Source: Armatimonadota bacterium (lineage in GTDB: Bacteria; Armatimonadota; Zipacnadia; Zipacnadales; UBA11051). From it: DNA of 12,250 bases. Location of the stretch: positions 2,899-15,148 of the forward strand of contig DPJP01000147.1 of NCBI GenBank assembly GCA_003542955.1, read 5' to 3'. The translations under genes and the position numbers were made by a program. Position 1 is the stretch's first letter, and each line of letters starts with the position of its first letter. Positions 6,673 to 12,250 of this stretch are shown one piece after another. The notes beneath the pieces were generated by a model, which did not search any database, was not told where the DNA came from, and saw only the letters and a list, made by a program, of their open reading frames with translations.

Positions 6673-7842
6673 CTACTCGCGCGGCACGAGCAGCAGGTAG
6701 TCGATGTTGAGGTGGTTGGCCAGCACGCCGGTCAGGCGCAACGTGCGCGTGCCCTGCTCAAGCTCCAGGGGCTCGAGACCGTCGACACCGGTGATCTGAC
6801 GCAGTCCCCAGCTATCGGCCGAATGCCCCCAGCCGCCGGTGCCGGGGAGGGCGATGAGCCCCCTGCGGACACCGCGCCCGGTTCCCATGCGCATCTGGCG
6901 ATATGCGTACGGCTCGGCAGTGGCAATCCGTGCGTACAGGTCGTAGCGCCCATCGGCGGGGACGTCGATATCCCACTCAAGCCAGGAGCCATCGCCCAGG
7001 AAGCTGAAGACGCAACTCCCGCCGTGGGTGTCGGTGTGCGAGCCGGGGCTCACCTGGTAGCCGGCCGAGCTGCCGCGGGCGAACGCCTCGGCCTCGATGA
7101 GCATCGCTCCCCGTGGGGCCTCGGCCACCGCAGTAGCGACAGTGGCGGCGGTGAGCATCCGCAGTTCAACGCCGGTGACCGGCAGGGCGGAGAGGTCCTC
7201 GCCGCGAACGGTCAGCCGTATGGCAGTGCGGCCCCCCGCCGGCACCGTCTCGGCGGATACGAGCACTCCCCCGGTTGAGAATCGCCGCCCCACGGTGGTA
7301 TCACCCACACGCAGGCCGACGCTGTCCGGGTTGACGCCGGGAGAGACGGTCGCCCGTACCCGGTAGAGGCCGACCGCGCCCACATCCACCGTACCGAACG
7401 CCTGCAGGCTCTCGGAGCGCAGCACACCATCGAGCACGCCCACGCGCGCCCCGTCCACAGTGACCGGCACGCCGACCTTACGCTCAATCAGCACCGGGGG
7501 CTCACCCCACCCGGCGCGGATGATGTGACGACCGGTCGGCACATCCAGCCGGAGCCTGCCGTCACCCTCTACCTGGATTCGCTCCGCCGGTATCGGCCGG
7601 TCATCAAGCCACACCCAGCGCGGCGGATGAGGCAGTCGCACGTGGATACTCAGGAGTGCGGGCTCGGCATCGTCGGCCTGCGGAGTGCTGTAGGCCAGTC
7701 TGAGCGCCGTGGCAGTCCACTGTGTCTCGATGTCGGCGTCAGCCGAGGTTGTGATCTCGACGCCCGCACCGACGCGCGGGGCGCACGCGCAGACTACAAT
7801 CAGCAGGCAACAGGGCCGGATGCGGCGCCGGATATGCTCCAC
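6673..7842 (-). CDS. Secreted protein with C-terminal CBM6/35-like domain
   Basis: The product has 389 residues from a GTG at 7842, chosen because AGGGAGGG (7853-7860 on the plus strand, complementary) precedes it by 10 bases. An in-frame ATG at 7884 has no ribosome site and would add 14 residues before the signal peptide. The N-terminus has an Arg-rich segment (5-9) and a hydrophobic core to about residue 21. Cleavage could follow VGAG (27), or VCAC (Cys20) could be a lipobox. The middle (about 30-245) is beta-rich, with runs such as RLRLDVPTGRHIIRAGW and no motif I recognise. Residues 247-388 resemble a jelly-roll carbohydrate-binding module of the CBM6/CBM35 type: LIEAEAF at the start, GGSCVFSFLGDGSWLEW, DVPADGRYDLYARIA, and a closing NIDYLLLV strand. 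No glycosidase domain is present. It may bind a cell-surface or environmental glycan. The ligand is unknown. Confidence 0.75.
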   Translation of the reverse strand: MEHIRRRIRPCCLLIVVCACAPRVGAGVEITTSADADIETQWTATALRLAYSTPQADDAEPALLSIHVRLPHPPRWVWLDDRPIPAERIQVEGDGRLRLDVPTGRHIIRAGWGEPPVLIERKVGVPVTVDGARVGVLDGVLRSESLQAFGTVDVGAVGLYRVRATVSPGVNPDSVGLRVGDTTVGRRFSTGGVLVSAETVPAGGRTAIRLTVRGEDLSALPVTGVELRMLTAATVATAVAEAPRGAMLIEAEAFARGSSAGYQVSPGSHTDTHGGSCVFSFLGDGSWLEWDIDVPADGRYDLYARIATAEPYAYRQMRMGTGRGVRRGLIALPGTGGWGHSADSWGLRQITGVDGLEPLELEQGTRTLRLTGVLANHLNIDYLLLVPRE

Positions 7843-7946
7843 GATATGAGGTCCCTCCCTGATGTCGATCGCAATTGGCGGCATCAGATTTCGCCGGCCG
7901 GAGCGCCGGACCTGCGGGCCGGAGGCTGGTGGGGACAGCTTTGGGG

Positions 7947-7975
7947 TTGAACAATGCGGCAGTTCCGGCTATGAT
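7947..7975 (+). promoter_or_regulatory. Sigma70-like promoter upstream of the aminotransferase operon
   Basis: TTGAAC (7947-7952, four of six consensus bases) and TATGAT (7970-7975, five of six) are separated by exactly 17 bases. Transcription would start near 7982. That gives an unusually long leader of about 350 bases before the first aminotransferase start codon at 8330. The promoter lies in the divergent gap, 105 bases from the start of the minus-strand CBM-like gene. Confidence 0.55.
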
Positions 7976-7981
7976 AGTGGC

Positions 7982-8329
7982 CAACGACAAGGCCGGTCCC
8001 CGGGCGCAAGGCTACACACCACCGGCCACAGGCGGCTGCAGGTCCCCACAACTCACCACGGCACCCGAGCATCGGCCAATAGCAGTCCCGGGCGAGGAGT
8101 TGTACCGCGCTCGGGATACGTGACAACTCCAGGCTGGAGTTCGGGCACGGAGCGCGTGTGTGCCGGGGGCGGCAGACAATGGATGTCGGCGTACAGCGGC
8201 GCATGCCGGCCGGAGCCTTTAACCGGCCGGGTATGGGCCGCCTTGAGCATAGGCAGGCCCCACAGGGGGCCTGCAGGCCCCCCGCGGGTATCTTCCGCGA
8301 GCGGGGCTCCAAGGAAGGGGAACATCACA
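7982..8329 (+). promoter_or_regulatory. Long, highly structured 5' leader of the aminotransferase operon
   Basis: No protein gene is evident in this stretch. Starting at the inferred transcript start it holds a series of stems. GGCCGGT (7991-7997) pairs with ACCGGCC (8021-8027). TCCCGGGCG (8086-8094) pairs with CGCTCGGGA (8108-8116). GGAGTTGT (8096-8103) pairs with ACAACTCC (8123-8130). AACTCCA (8125-8131) pairs with TGGAGTT (8135-8141). CCGGCCGG (8206-8213) pairs with an identical copy (8223-8230). GCAGGCCCC (8253-8261) pairs with GGGGCCTGC (8266-8274), which is also half of a 16-base palindrome (8266-8281). GCCCC-CGCGG (8277-8287) pairs with CCGCG-GGGC (8295-8307), only a few bases before the ribosome site. 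Several pairings exclude one another. I do not recognise a known riboswitch class. The stems are seen; regulation is inferred. Confidence 0.45.
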
Positions 8330-9487
8330 ATGCGTTTGGCAGAGAGCTTCGCACGACTTGGCAGTGAGACCGCCTTCGAGGTGTTGGCGCGAGCCAGACA
8401 ACTCGAATCCGAGGGCCGGGAGATCGTTCACCTGGAGATTGGTGAGCCGGACTTCGACACCCCAAAGCACATCAGAGACGCCGCTTGTGATGCCCTCAAT
8501 TCTGGTTACACACACTACGGTCCTTCCGCGGGTGATCCTGAGTTCCGCGCAGTCATTGCCGAGCACATCAACAAGACCCGGGGCACCGACTACGCCGTGG
8601 AGAACGTTGTCGTTGTTCCCGGCGCCAAGCCGATCATCTACTGGGGCATCACCGCACTGGTCGATCCGGGCGATGAAGTCATCTACCCGAATCCGGGCTT
8701 CCCGATCTATGAGTCGATGATCAACTTCGTGGGCGGCAAGCCGGTCCCGATTCCATTGCTCGAGAAGATCGACTTCCGCCTCGATGTCGAGCAACTCATC
8801 GACCTCGTAACCGACAAGACGCGCATGATCATCATCAACTCGCCGCAGAACCCCACCGGCGGCGTGCTCGAGAAGTCCGACCTCGAGGCCATCGCCGAGG
8901 TCGCCATCAAGAACGACATCATCGTGATGTCGGACGAGCCCTACGAGAAGATCCTCTACGAGGGCACCCATCACTCGATCGCGGCTATCGACGGGATGCG
9001 GGAGCGGACAATCATCCTCGACTGCTTCTCGAAGACGTTCGCGATGACCGGCTGGCGCCTGGGCTACGGCGTGTGCAATGCCGAACTCGCGGCCGCGATC
9101 GCGAAGTTCGAGACCAACTGCAACTCCTGCACGACGAGCTTCGTCCAGCGCGCGGGCATCGCGGCTCTGAAGGGTTCGATGGACGAGAGCGACAAGATGG
9201 TCGCGATCTTCAAGGAACGCCGCGACGTCATCGTCGACGGGCTGAACGCGATTCCCGGCATCAGCTGCCTGCGCCCCAAGGGCGCGTTCTACGCGTTCCC
9301 GAACATCACCGAGACGGGCTTCGACTGCCGCACACTTGCCAAGAAGTGCCTCGAGGAGGCGGGTGTGGCGTGCCTTGCGGGCACGGCCTTCGGGCAGTAT
9401 GGAGAGGGCTACCTGCGCTTCTCGTATGCCAACTCCGTCGAGAACATCCGCAAGGCGCTCGACTCGATCGGCTCGATGCTGAGTTAG
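8330..9487 (+). CDS. Class I/II PLP-dependent aminotransferase (first of a pair)
   Basis: The product has 385 residues, typical of the aspartate-aminotransferase-like fold-type I family. It is cytoplasmic and moves an amino group between an amino acid and a 2-oxo acid through PLP. The ATG at 8330 has AAGGAAGGGG (8311-8320) 9 bases before it; the frame is open far upstream, but the family begins here. Landmarks: IGEPDFDTP (37-45), THYGPSAG (61-68), NPGFPIY (121-127), NPTGG with PLP-contacting Asn174, SDEPY with Asp202 and Tyr205, FSKTFAMTGWRLGY with Schiff-base Lys235 and Arg243, and YLRFSY with substrate-carboxylate Arg363. It is followed closely by a paralogue of identical length. Substrate cannot be set by sight: aspartate, aromatic and branched-chain acceptors are all known in this group. 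It is probably the first gene of the operon behind the structured leader. Confidence 0.94.
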   Translation: MRLAESFARLGSETAFEVLARARQLESEGREIVHLEIGEPDFDTPKHIRDAACDALNSGYTHYGPSAGDPEFRAVIAEHINKTRGTDYAVENVVVVPGAKPIIYWGITALVDPGDEVIYPNPGFPIYESMINFVGGKPVPIPLLEKIDFRLDVEQLIDLVTDKTRMIIINSPQNPTGGVLEKSDLEAIAEVAIKNDIIVMSDEPYEKILYEGTHHSIAAIDGMRERTIILDCFSKTFAMTGWRLGYGVCNAELAAAIAKFETNCNSCTTSFVQRAGIAALKGSMDESDKMVAIFKERRDVIVDGLNAIPGISCLRPKGAFYAFPNITETGFDCRTLAKKCLEEAGVACLAGTAFGQYGEGYLRFSYANSVENIRKALDSIGSMLS

Positions 9488-9505
9488 CCGCCGAATCCAA
9501 CCATC

Positions 9506-9536
9506 CACAGCGCGGGGACGCCCTCCCCGCGCTGTG
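9506..9536 (+). other. Very stable hairpin between the two aminotransferase genes
   Basis: CACAGCGCGGGG (9506-9517) and CCCCGCGCTGTG (9525-9536) form a perfect 12-bp stem with a 7-base loop. No T-run follows. It sits 18 bases after the first aminotransferase stop and about 50 bases before the second start. It may be an RNA-stability element or partial terminator that sets different levels for the two paralogues, or a Rho-independent terminator of the type lacking a U-tract. Confidence 0.6.
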
Positions 9537-9587
9537 CCGTATCCGGCCCCCGTCAGTGCACGGGGCGTGGAACAGGAGAACCGGATC

Positions 9588-10745
9588 ATGTTCTTTGCTG
9601 AGCGAATGCAGAGATTGGGCACGGAGAGCGCGTTCGAGGTGCTGGCGCGCGCCAGGGAGTTGGAGGCACAGGGCAAGCACATCATCCACCTCGAGATCGG
9701 CGAACCCGATTTCGATACGCCGGCGCATGTGCGACAGGCGGCCGTCAAGGCGATTGAGTCGGGCTTCACCCACTACGAGCCGCCGGCAGGCAATCGCGAG
9801 TTCCGGGCCGCCATGGCAGCCCACGTCACGCGCAGCCGGCGCGTCGAGTACTCCGCGGATGAGATCGTCATCTACCCGGGTGGCAAGCCCGGAATCTTCC
9901 TGGGGATCGTGGCGCTGGTCGAACCCGGGGATGAGGTCATCTGCCCGAACCCCGGCTACCCGATATACGAATCGGTGGCCAACTTCGCCGGAGCGACGCC
10001 GGTGCCGATCGTTCTGCGCGAGGAGAATCAGTGGCGGCTCGACGTGCAGGAGCTGATCGGGCTCATCAGCGACCGCACGAGGCTGGTTGTACTCAACTCG
10101 CCTCAGAACCCCACAGGCGGTGTGCTCACACAGGAGGACCTCGAGGCGATTGCCGCGGTCTGCATCGAGAAGGACATCATGGTGATGTCCGATGAGACCT
10201 ACGAGACGATCATCTACGACGGGCAGTTCCACTCGATCGCCGCCGTCGAGGGGATGAAGGAGCGCACGCTGATCGTCGACTGCTTCTCGAAGTCGTTCGC
10301 GATGACCGGCTGGCGACTGGGCTTCTCCGCCTCGAGCGGCGAAGTGGCCGAGGCGCTGACGAAGCTCATGATCAATGTCAACTCATGCACGGCAAGCTTC
10401 ACGCAGCAGGCGGGAATCGCGGCATTGCAGGGACCGCGCGATGAGACGGCCAATATGGTGGAGGTATTCAGGCAGCGGCGCGACCTGGTGATCGAAGGGC
10501 TGAACCAGATCAAGGGTATCAGTTGCCTGAAGCCTCACGGGGCGTTCTATGCCTTTCCCAACATCACCGGCACCGGCTACAGCAGCAACGAACTGGCGCG
10601 CAAGCTCCTCGACGAGGCAGGTGTCGCCGTGCTCTCGGGCACGGCATTCGGGGCGCACGGCGAAGGCTACCTGCGGATCTCGTATGCAGCATCCCAGGAC
10701 AGCCTGCGGGAGGCACTGAGGAGGATCGGCGGGCTGCTTGGCTGA
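9588..10745 (+). CDS. Class I/II PLP-dependent aminotransferase (second of a pair)
   Basis: The product has 385 residues and aligns end to end, without a gap, with the preceding aminotransferase. A hand count gives about 234 identical positions (roughly 61%). The ATG at 9588 follows AGGAG (9574-9578) at 9 bases. The catalytic set is complete: IGEPDFDTP (37-45), Asn174 in NPTGG, Asp202 and Tyr205 in SDETY, Lys235 in FSKSFAMTGWRLGF, Arg243, and Arg363 in YLRISY. Differences near the expected active site include Glu64-Pro65-Pro66 here against Gly64-Pro65-Ser66 in the first copy, and Thr204 against Pro204. These might change substrate preference. The copies come from an old tandem duplication, or a paralogue was recruited next to its relative. 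A sugar-kinase gene starts 45 bases downstream. The substrate is not determined. Confidence 0.93.
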   Translation: MFFAERMQRLGTESAFEVLARARELEAQGKHIIHLEIGEPDFDTPAHVRQAAVKAIESGFTHYEPPAGNREFRAAMAAHVTRSRRVEYSADEIVIYPGGKPGIFLGIVALVEPGDEVICPNPGYPIYESVANFAGATPVPIVLREENQWRLDVQELIGLISDRTRLVVLNSPQNPTGGVLTQEDLEAIAAVCIEKDIMVMSDETYETIIYDGQFHSIAAVEGMKERTLIVDCFSKSFAMTGWRLGFSASSGEVAEALTKLMINVNSCTASFTQQAGIAALQGPRDETANMVEVFRQRRDLVIEGLNQIKGISCLKPHGAFYAFPNITGTGYSSNELARKLLDEAGVAVLSGTAFGAHGEGYLRISYAASQDSLREALRRIGGLLG

Positions 10746-10790
10746 GCGGCGGCGCGCATGCCGCCACGAGCCGACGGCAGGCGACCATTG

Positions 10791-11765
10791 ATGATCCTGG
10801 TAATGTGTGCCAACACCGGCATCGACCGGACCTATGACGTGGACAACTTCGCCGTGGGGGTCCATCATACCCCACGGCATTTCCGCGCCGACGCCGGAGG
10901 CAAGGGCGTGAATGTCGCCCGTGGCCTGCGCGCGCTGGGCGAGGACCCGCTGCTGCTCGGCTTCGCGGGTGGTATGTCGCGCAAGTTCATCACCGACCGG
11001 CTGGCCGCCGAGGGCATTGTCAGCGAACTGGTCCCGATCGGCGAGGAATCGCGCCTGTGCATCAACGTCGTCGACCGCGCGAACAAGCGCCAGACGCAAC
11101 TCGATGAGATGCCGCCGCTGGTGACACCTGAGGAGGTCTCCCGGCTCAAGCGCCAGTGGAGCCGCCTGCTCGAGCGGGCCACCATCGCGGTGATCTCCGG
11201 CAGTGCCCCGCGCGGCGTCCCATTCAGTTTCTACAAAGAACTCATCCAAATCGCCCGGGGTCACCGCGTGCCCGTGGTGCTGGATGCGCGGGATCAGTTG
11301 CTCGCCGCGGCCGTCGAGGCCAGGCCGGAGGTCATCAAGCCCAACCACGCCGAACTCGAGGCGCTCGTCGGCGAGCCGCTGTCGGTGCCCGGCGGAGTCC
11401 TCGCCGCGGCAAAGGAACTCGTCGCGCAGGGGATCAGGATCGTCATCGCCTCGCTGGGCAACTCCGGTGCAATCATCGCCACGGCGCGGCAGGGATGCTA
11501 CTGGGCACGCCCACCGCAGGTCGACTTCGTCAGCTCCGTGGGGGCGGGCGATGCCCTGGTGGCAGGCTTCACGGCGGCGAGCATCCGGCGTGAATCGCTC
11601 GAGGGCCGCATCCGCTTGGGAATCGCATCGGCCGCGGCCGTTGTTTCCACCTTCGGAGCCGCGATCGAGCAGAAGCAGGGCGTCGAGGCGCAGCTCGCCA
11701 ACGTCCAGATAGACCTGCTCGAACCGCCTGCGGGGAACGGGGCCATACCAGAGCAGGCACAATGA
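10791..11765 (+). CDS. PfkB-family sugar-phosphate kinase (1-phosphofructokinase/tagatose-6-phosphate kinase type)
   Basis: The product has 324 residues, the normal size for the FruK/LacC branch of the PfkB family. These enzymes use ATP to phosphorylate a phosphorylated hexose such as fructose-1-phosphate or tagatose-6-phosphate. The start is placed at the ATG at 10791 because family members begin MILxxxxNxxID; a TTG at 10788 and an ATG at 10758 are in-frame alternatives, none with a strong ribosome site. Landmarks: ANTGIDRTYDV (7-17), the GGKGVNVARGL signature (36-46), KPNHAELEALVG (183-194), SLGNSGA (221-227), and GAGDALVAGF (251-260) with catalytic Asp254. FruK proteins usually begin TLNPAxD, and Cys-Ala-Asn-Thr-Gly here is a variant. 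No PTS or fructose transporter genes are nearby, so the substrate is open. It probably shares a transcript with the aminotransferases. Confidence 0.88.
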   Translation: MILVMCANTGIDRTYDVDNFAVGVHHTPRHFRADAGGKGVNVARGLRALGEDPLLLGFAGGMSRKFITDRLAAEGIVSELVPIGEESRLCINVVDRANKRQTQLDEMPPLVTPEEVSRLKRQWSRLLERATIAVISGSAPRGVPFSFYKELIQIARGHRVPVVLDARDQLLAAAVEARPEVIKPNHAELEALVGEPLSVPGGVLAAAKELVAQGIRIVIASLGNSGAIIATARQGCYWARPPQVDFVSSVGAGDALVAGFTAASIRRESLEGRIRLGIASAAAVVSTFGAAIEQKQGVEAQLANVQIDLLEPPAGNGAIPEQAQ

Positions 11766-11796
11766 TACATCGGGAGTTTCGCCGCGGTCGGCCGTG

Positions 11797-11805
11797 TGCT
11801 ATACT
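11797..11805 (+). promoter_or_regulatory. Extended -10 promoter for tatA
   Basis: TGCTATACT contains a five-of-six -10 hexamer TATACT (11800-11805) preceded by the TGn extension. The base at the expected -35 position (11777-11782, TTTCGC) matches poorly, as is usual for extended -10 promoters. It lies in the 96-base gap between the kinase stop and tatA, so tatA can be transcribed on its own. A leader of about 50 bases results. Confidence 0.5.
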
Positions 11806-11848
11806 CTGAACAGGAATGATAACGTCGGCCACTTGCATGTCGGGCGCG

Positions 11849-11858
11849 AGGAGGTGAT
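11849..11858 (+). promoter_or_regulatory. Perfect Shine-Dalgarno site of tatA
   Basis: AGGAGGTGAT is fully complementary to the ten-base anti-Shine-Dalgarno ATCACCTCCT at the 3' end of 16S rRNA. Its AGGAGG core ends 7 bases before the ATG at 11862. It is the strongest ribosome site in the window and fixes the tatA start. Confidence 0.85.
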
Positions 11859-11861
11859 GCC

Positions 11862-12101
11862 ATGAGCTTCCCCGGTCTGTATGAGCTGATCGTGATCGGG
11901 ATCGTCGTGTTGCTGCTGTTCGGAGGCGGCAAGGTCAAGGAGTTCATGCGCGCATTCGGCGAGGGACTTCGCGAGTTCCGTAGCGCCGCCACCGAAGCGA
12001 CCACGACGATCAGGGAGGCCGTCGATGGGGATCCCGCGCCGCCAAGCACGGCGAAGGCCGATGGCGAGGCAAAGGAACCGCCGGAGTCGCCGGTGGGGTA
12101 G
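11862..12101 (+). CDS. tatA: Sec-independent protein translocase subunit TatA
   Basis: The product has 79 residues, within the TatA range. It forms the pore-like oligomer of the twin-arginine system, which exports folded proteins across the inner membrane. The layout is classic: a short polar N-terminus (MSFPGLYE), one hydrophobic helix (about 9-20), the FG hinge (Phe20-Gly21), an amphipathic helix (about 24-45; KVKEFMRAFGEGLREFR) and a disordered acidic, Pro-rich tail. The usual PKKLPE after the hinge is replaced by GGKVKE. A short TatB cannot be excluded on family grounds, but the length and lack of the TatB Glu-Pro pattern favour TatA. The start is fixed by the perfect Shine-Dalgarno site. 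No tatC is in the window; none is required next to tatA. Confidence 0.87.
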   Translation: MSFPGLYELIVIGIVVLLLFGGGKVKEFMRAFGEGLREFRSAATEATTTIREAVDGDPAPPSTAKADGEAKEPPESPVG

Positions 12102-12179
12102 GGAGGCCTGCCTCATCCCCGGCTCTGCTCCGAGAACCAGTTCATGAGGCGGATTCTGAGGCCGGTTGGTGCCCGCCGT
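12102..12179. other. Non-coding stretch after tatA
   Basis: No gene is seen. GCCTCAT (12110-12116) and ATGAGGC (12144-12150) form a perfect 7-base inverted repeat with a 27-base centre. There is no T-run, so the terminator role is weak. Confidence 0.35.
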
Positions 12180-12248
12180 CCGTGCCTCACCCCCGGCCCC
12201 ATCTCCTGGTCTCGCTAGGCGAGCCCTCGGGCGGAGAGGGGAGCACGG
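12180..12248. repeat. Inverted-repeat element at the window end
   Basis: Nested stems: CCGTGC (12180-12185) with GCACGG (12243-12248); CCCCATCTCC (12197-12206) with GGAGAGGGG (12233-12241, one extra A on the left); CTCGC (12211-12215) with GCGAG (12219-12223). The CCTCACCCCCGGCCCC ... GGAGAGGGGAG pattern resembles a short intergenic hairpin repeat that I recall as common in many unrelated bacterial genomes. That resemblance is from memory and was not searched. Confidence 0.55.
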
Positions 12249-12250
12249 CA

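Noticed and set aside
8095..8109. T-box-like sequence GUACCGCG in the aminotransferase leader
   Set aside because: The end of the T-box motif is present, but the essential UGGN that pairs with the tRNA acceptor end is UUGU here, and no Stem I with a specifier loop was recognised.
7971..8123. A 50-codon open frame (ATG at 7971) that could be a leader peptide
   Set aside because: The start codon overlaps the -10 element, there is no ribosome site, and there is no run of regulatory codons.
7862..8329. An N-terminal extension of the first aminotransferase (in-frame ATG at 7862)
   Set aside because: The extension would cross the promoter and leader, shows no domain, and the family start matches the ATG at 8330 with a strong ribosome site.
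8219..9769. A 516-codon open frame on the minus strand opposite the first aminotransferase
   Set aside because: It is antisense to a gene with intact catalytic motifs. Its composition is Arg/Asp/Val-rich, as expected from the complement of GC-biased codons, and it has no domain. The same applies to long antisense frames at 239-1099, 2362-3582, 4287-5213 and 10383-11762.
1..12250. A defence, toxin-antitoxin, phage or secondary-metabolite system
   Set aside because: All protein genes have housekeeping or general metabolic assignments or are envelope proteins. No nucleases, toxins, integrases or large synthases were seen on either strand.

Overview
The window is GC-rich DNA that is densely coding and reads as an ordinary bacterial chromosome. 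It carries ten recognisable genes and an eleventh that is only partly classifiable. No tRNA, rRNA, CRISPR array, transposase or phage gene was seen. Lipoprotein-processing enzymes, a Tat component, Shine-Dalgarno sites (one a perfect 10-base match to the anti-SD) and sigma70-like promoters all point to a bacterium. The box in front of dinB resembles the Bacillus/Gram-positive type of LexA operator, not the Escherichia coli CTG-N10-CAG type. Together with a secreted protein carrying a carbohydrate-binding-like domain, this would suit an environmental phylum such as Armatimonadota or Chloroflexota. That placement is a low-confidence inference.

Layout, left to right. (1) Positions 1-3510, + strand: a housekeeping cluster holding the 3' end of ileS, a small TraR/DksA-type zinc-finger gene, lspA, lgt and an RluD-type pseudouridine synthase gene. 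The last four overlap or abut and probably form one transcription unit. (2) Positions 3511-3878: a non-coding stretch filled by a large imperfect inverted repeat and a tandem copy of its outer motif. (3) Positions 3879-5048, - strand: dinB (DNA polymerase IV), with a sigma70-like promoter and a LexA-like box directly upstream. (4) Positions 5327-6589, + strand: a TPR-repeat putative lipoprotein, followed by a bidirectional terminator hairpin. (5) Positions 6673-7842, - strand: a secreted protein with a C-terminal CBM6/35-like domain. (6) Positions 7843-8329: a 487-base gap with a good promoter and a leader of about 350 bases full of hairpins and mutually exclusive pairings. (7) Positions 8330-11765, + strand: two tandem 385-residue class I aminotransferase paralogues that align without a gap, then a PfkB-family sugar-phosphate kinase of the 1-phosphofructokinase/tagatose-6-phosphate kinase branch. 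(8) Positions 11862-12101: a TatA-family translocase subunit with its own extended -10 promoter. (9) Positions 12102-12250: non-coding, ending in an inverted repeat.

Functional links. Lgt and LspA carry out the first two steps of lipoprotein maturation, and the TPR protein is a plausible substrate. Translation and ribosome upkeep (IleRS, RluD-type enzyme) and transcriptional control (DksA-type protein) share the first cluster. The aminotransferase pair and sugar kinase look like a small metabolic operon behind a structured leader. I found no clearly new multi-gene system. The most unusual material is non-coding: the leader at 7982-8329 and the inverted-repeat element at 3523-3851.
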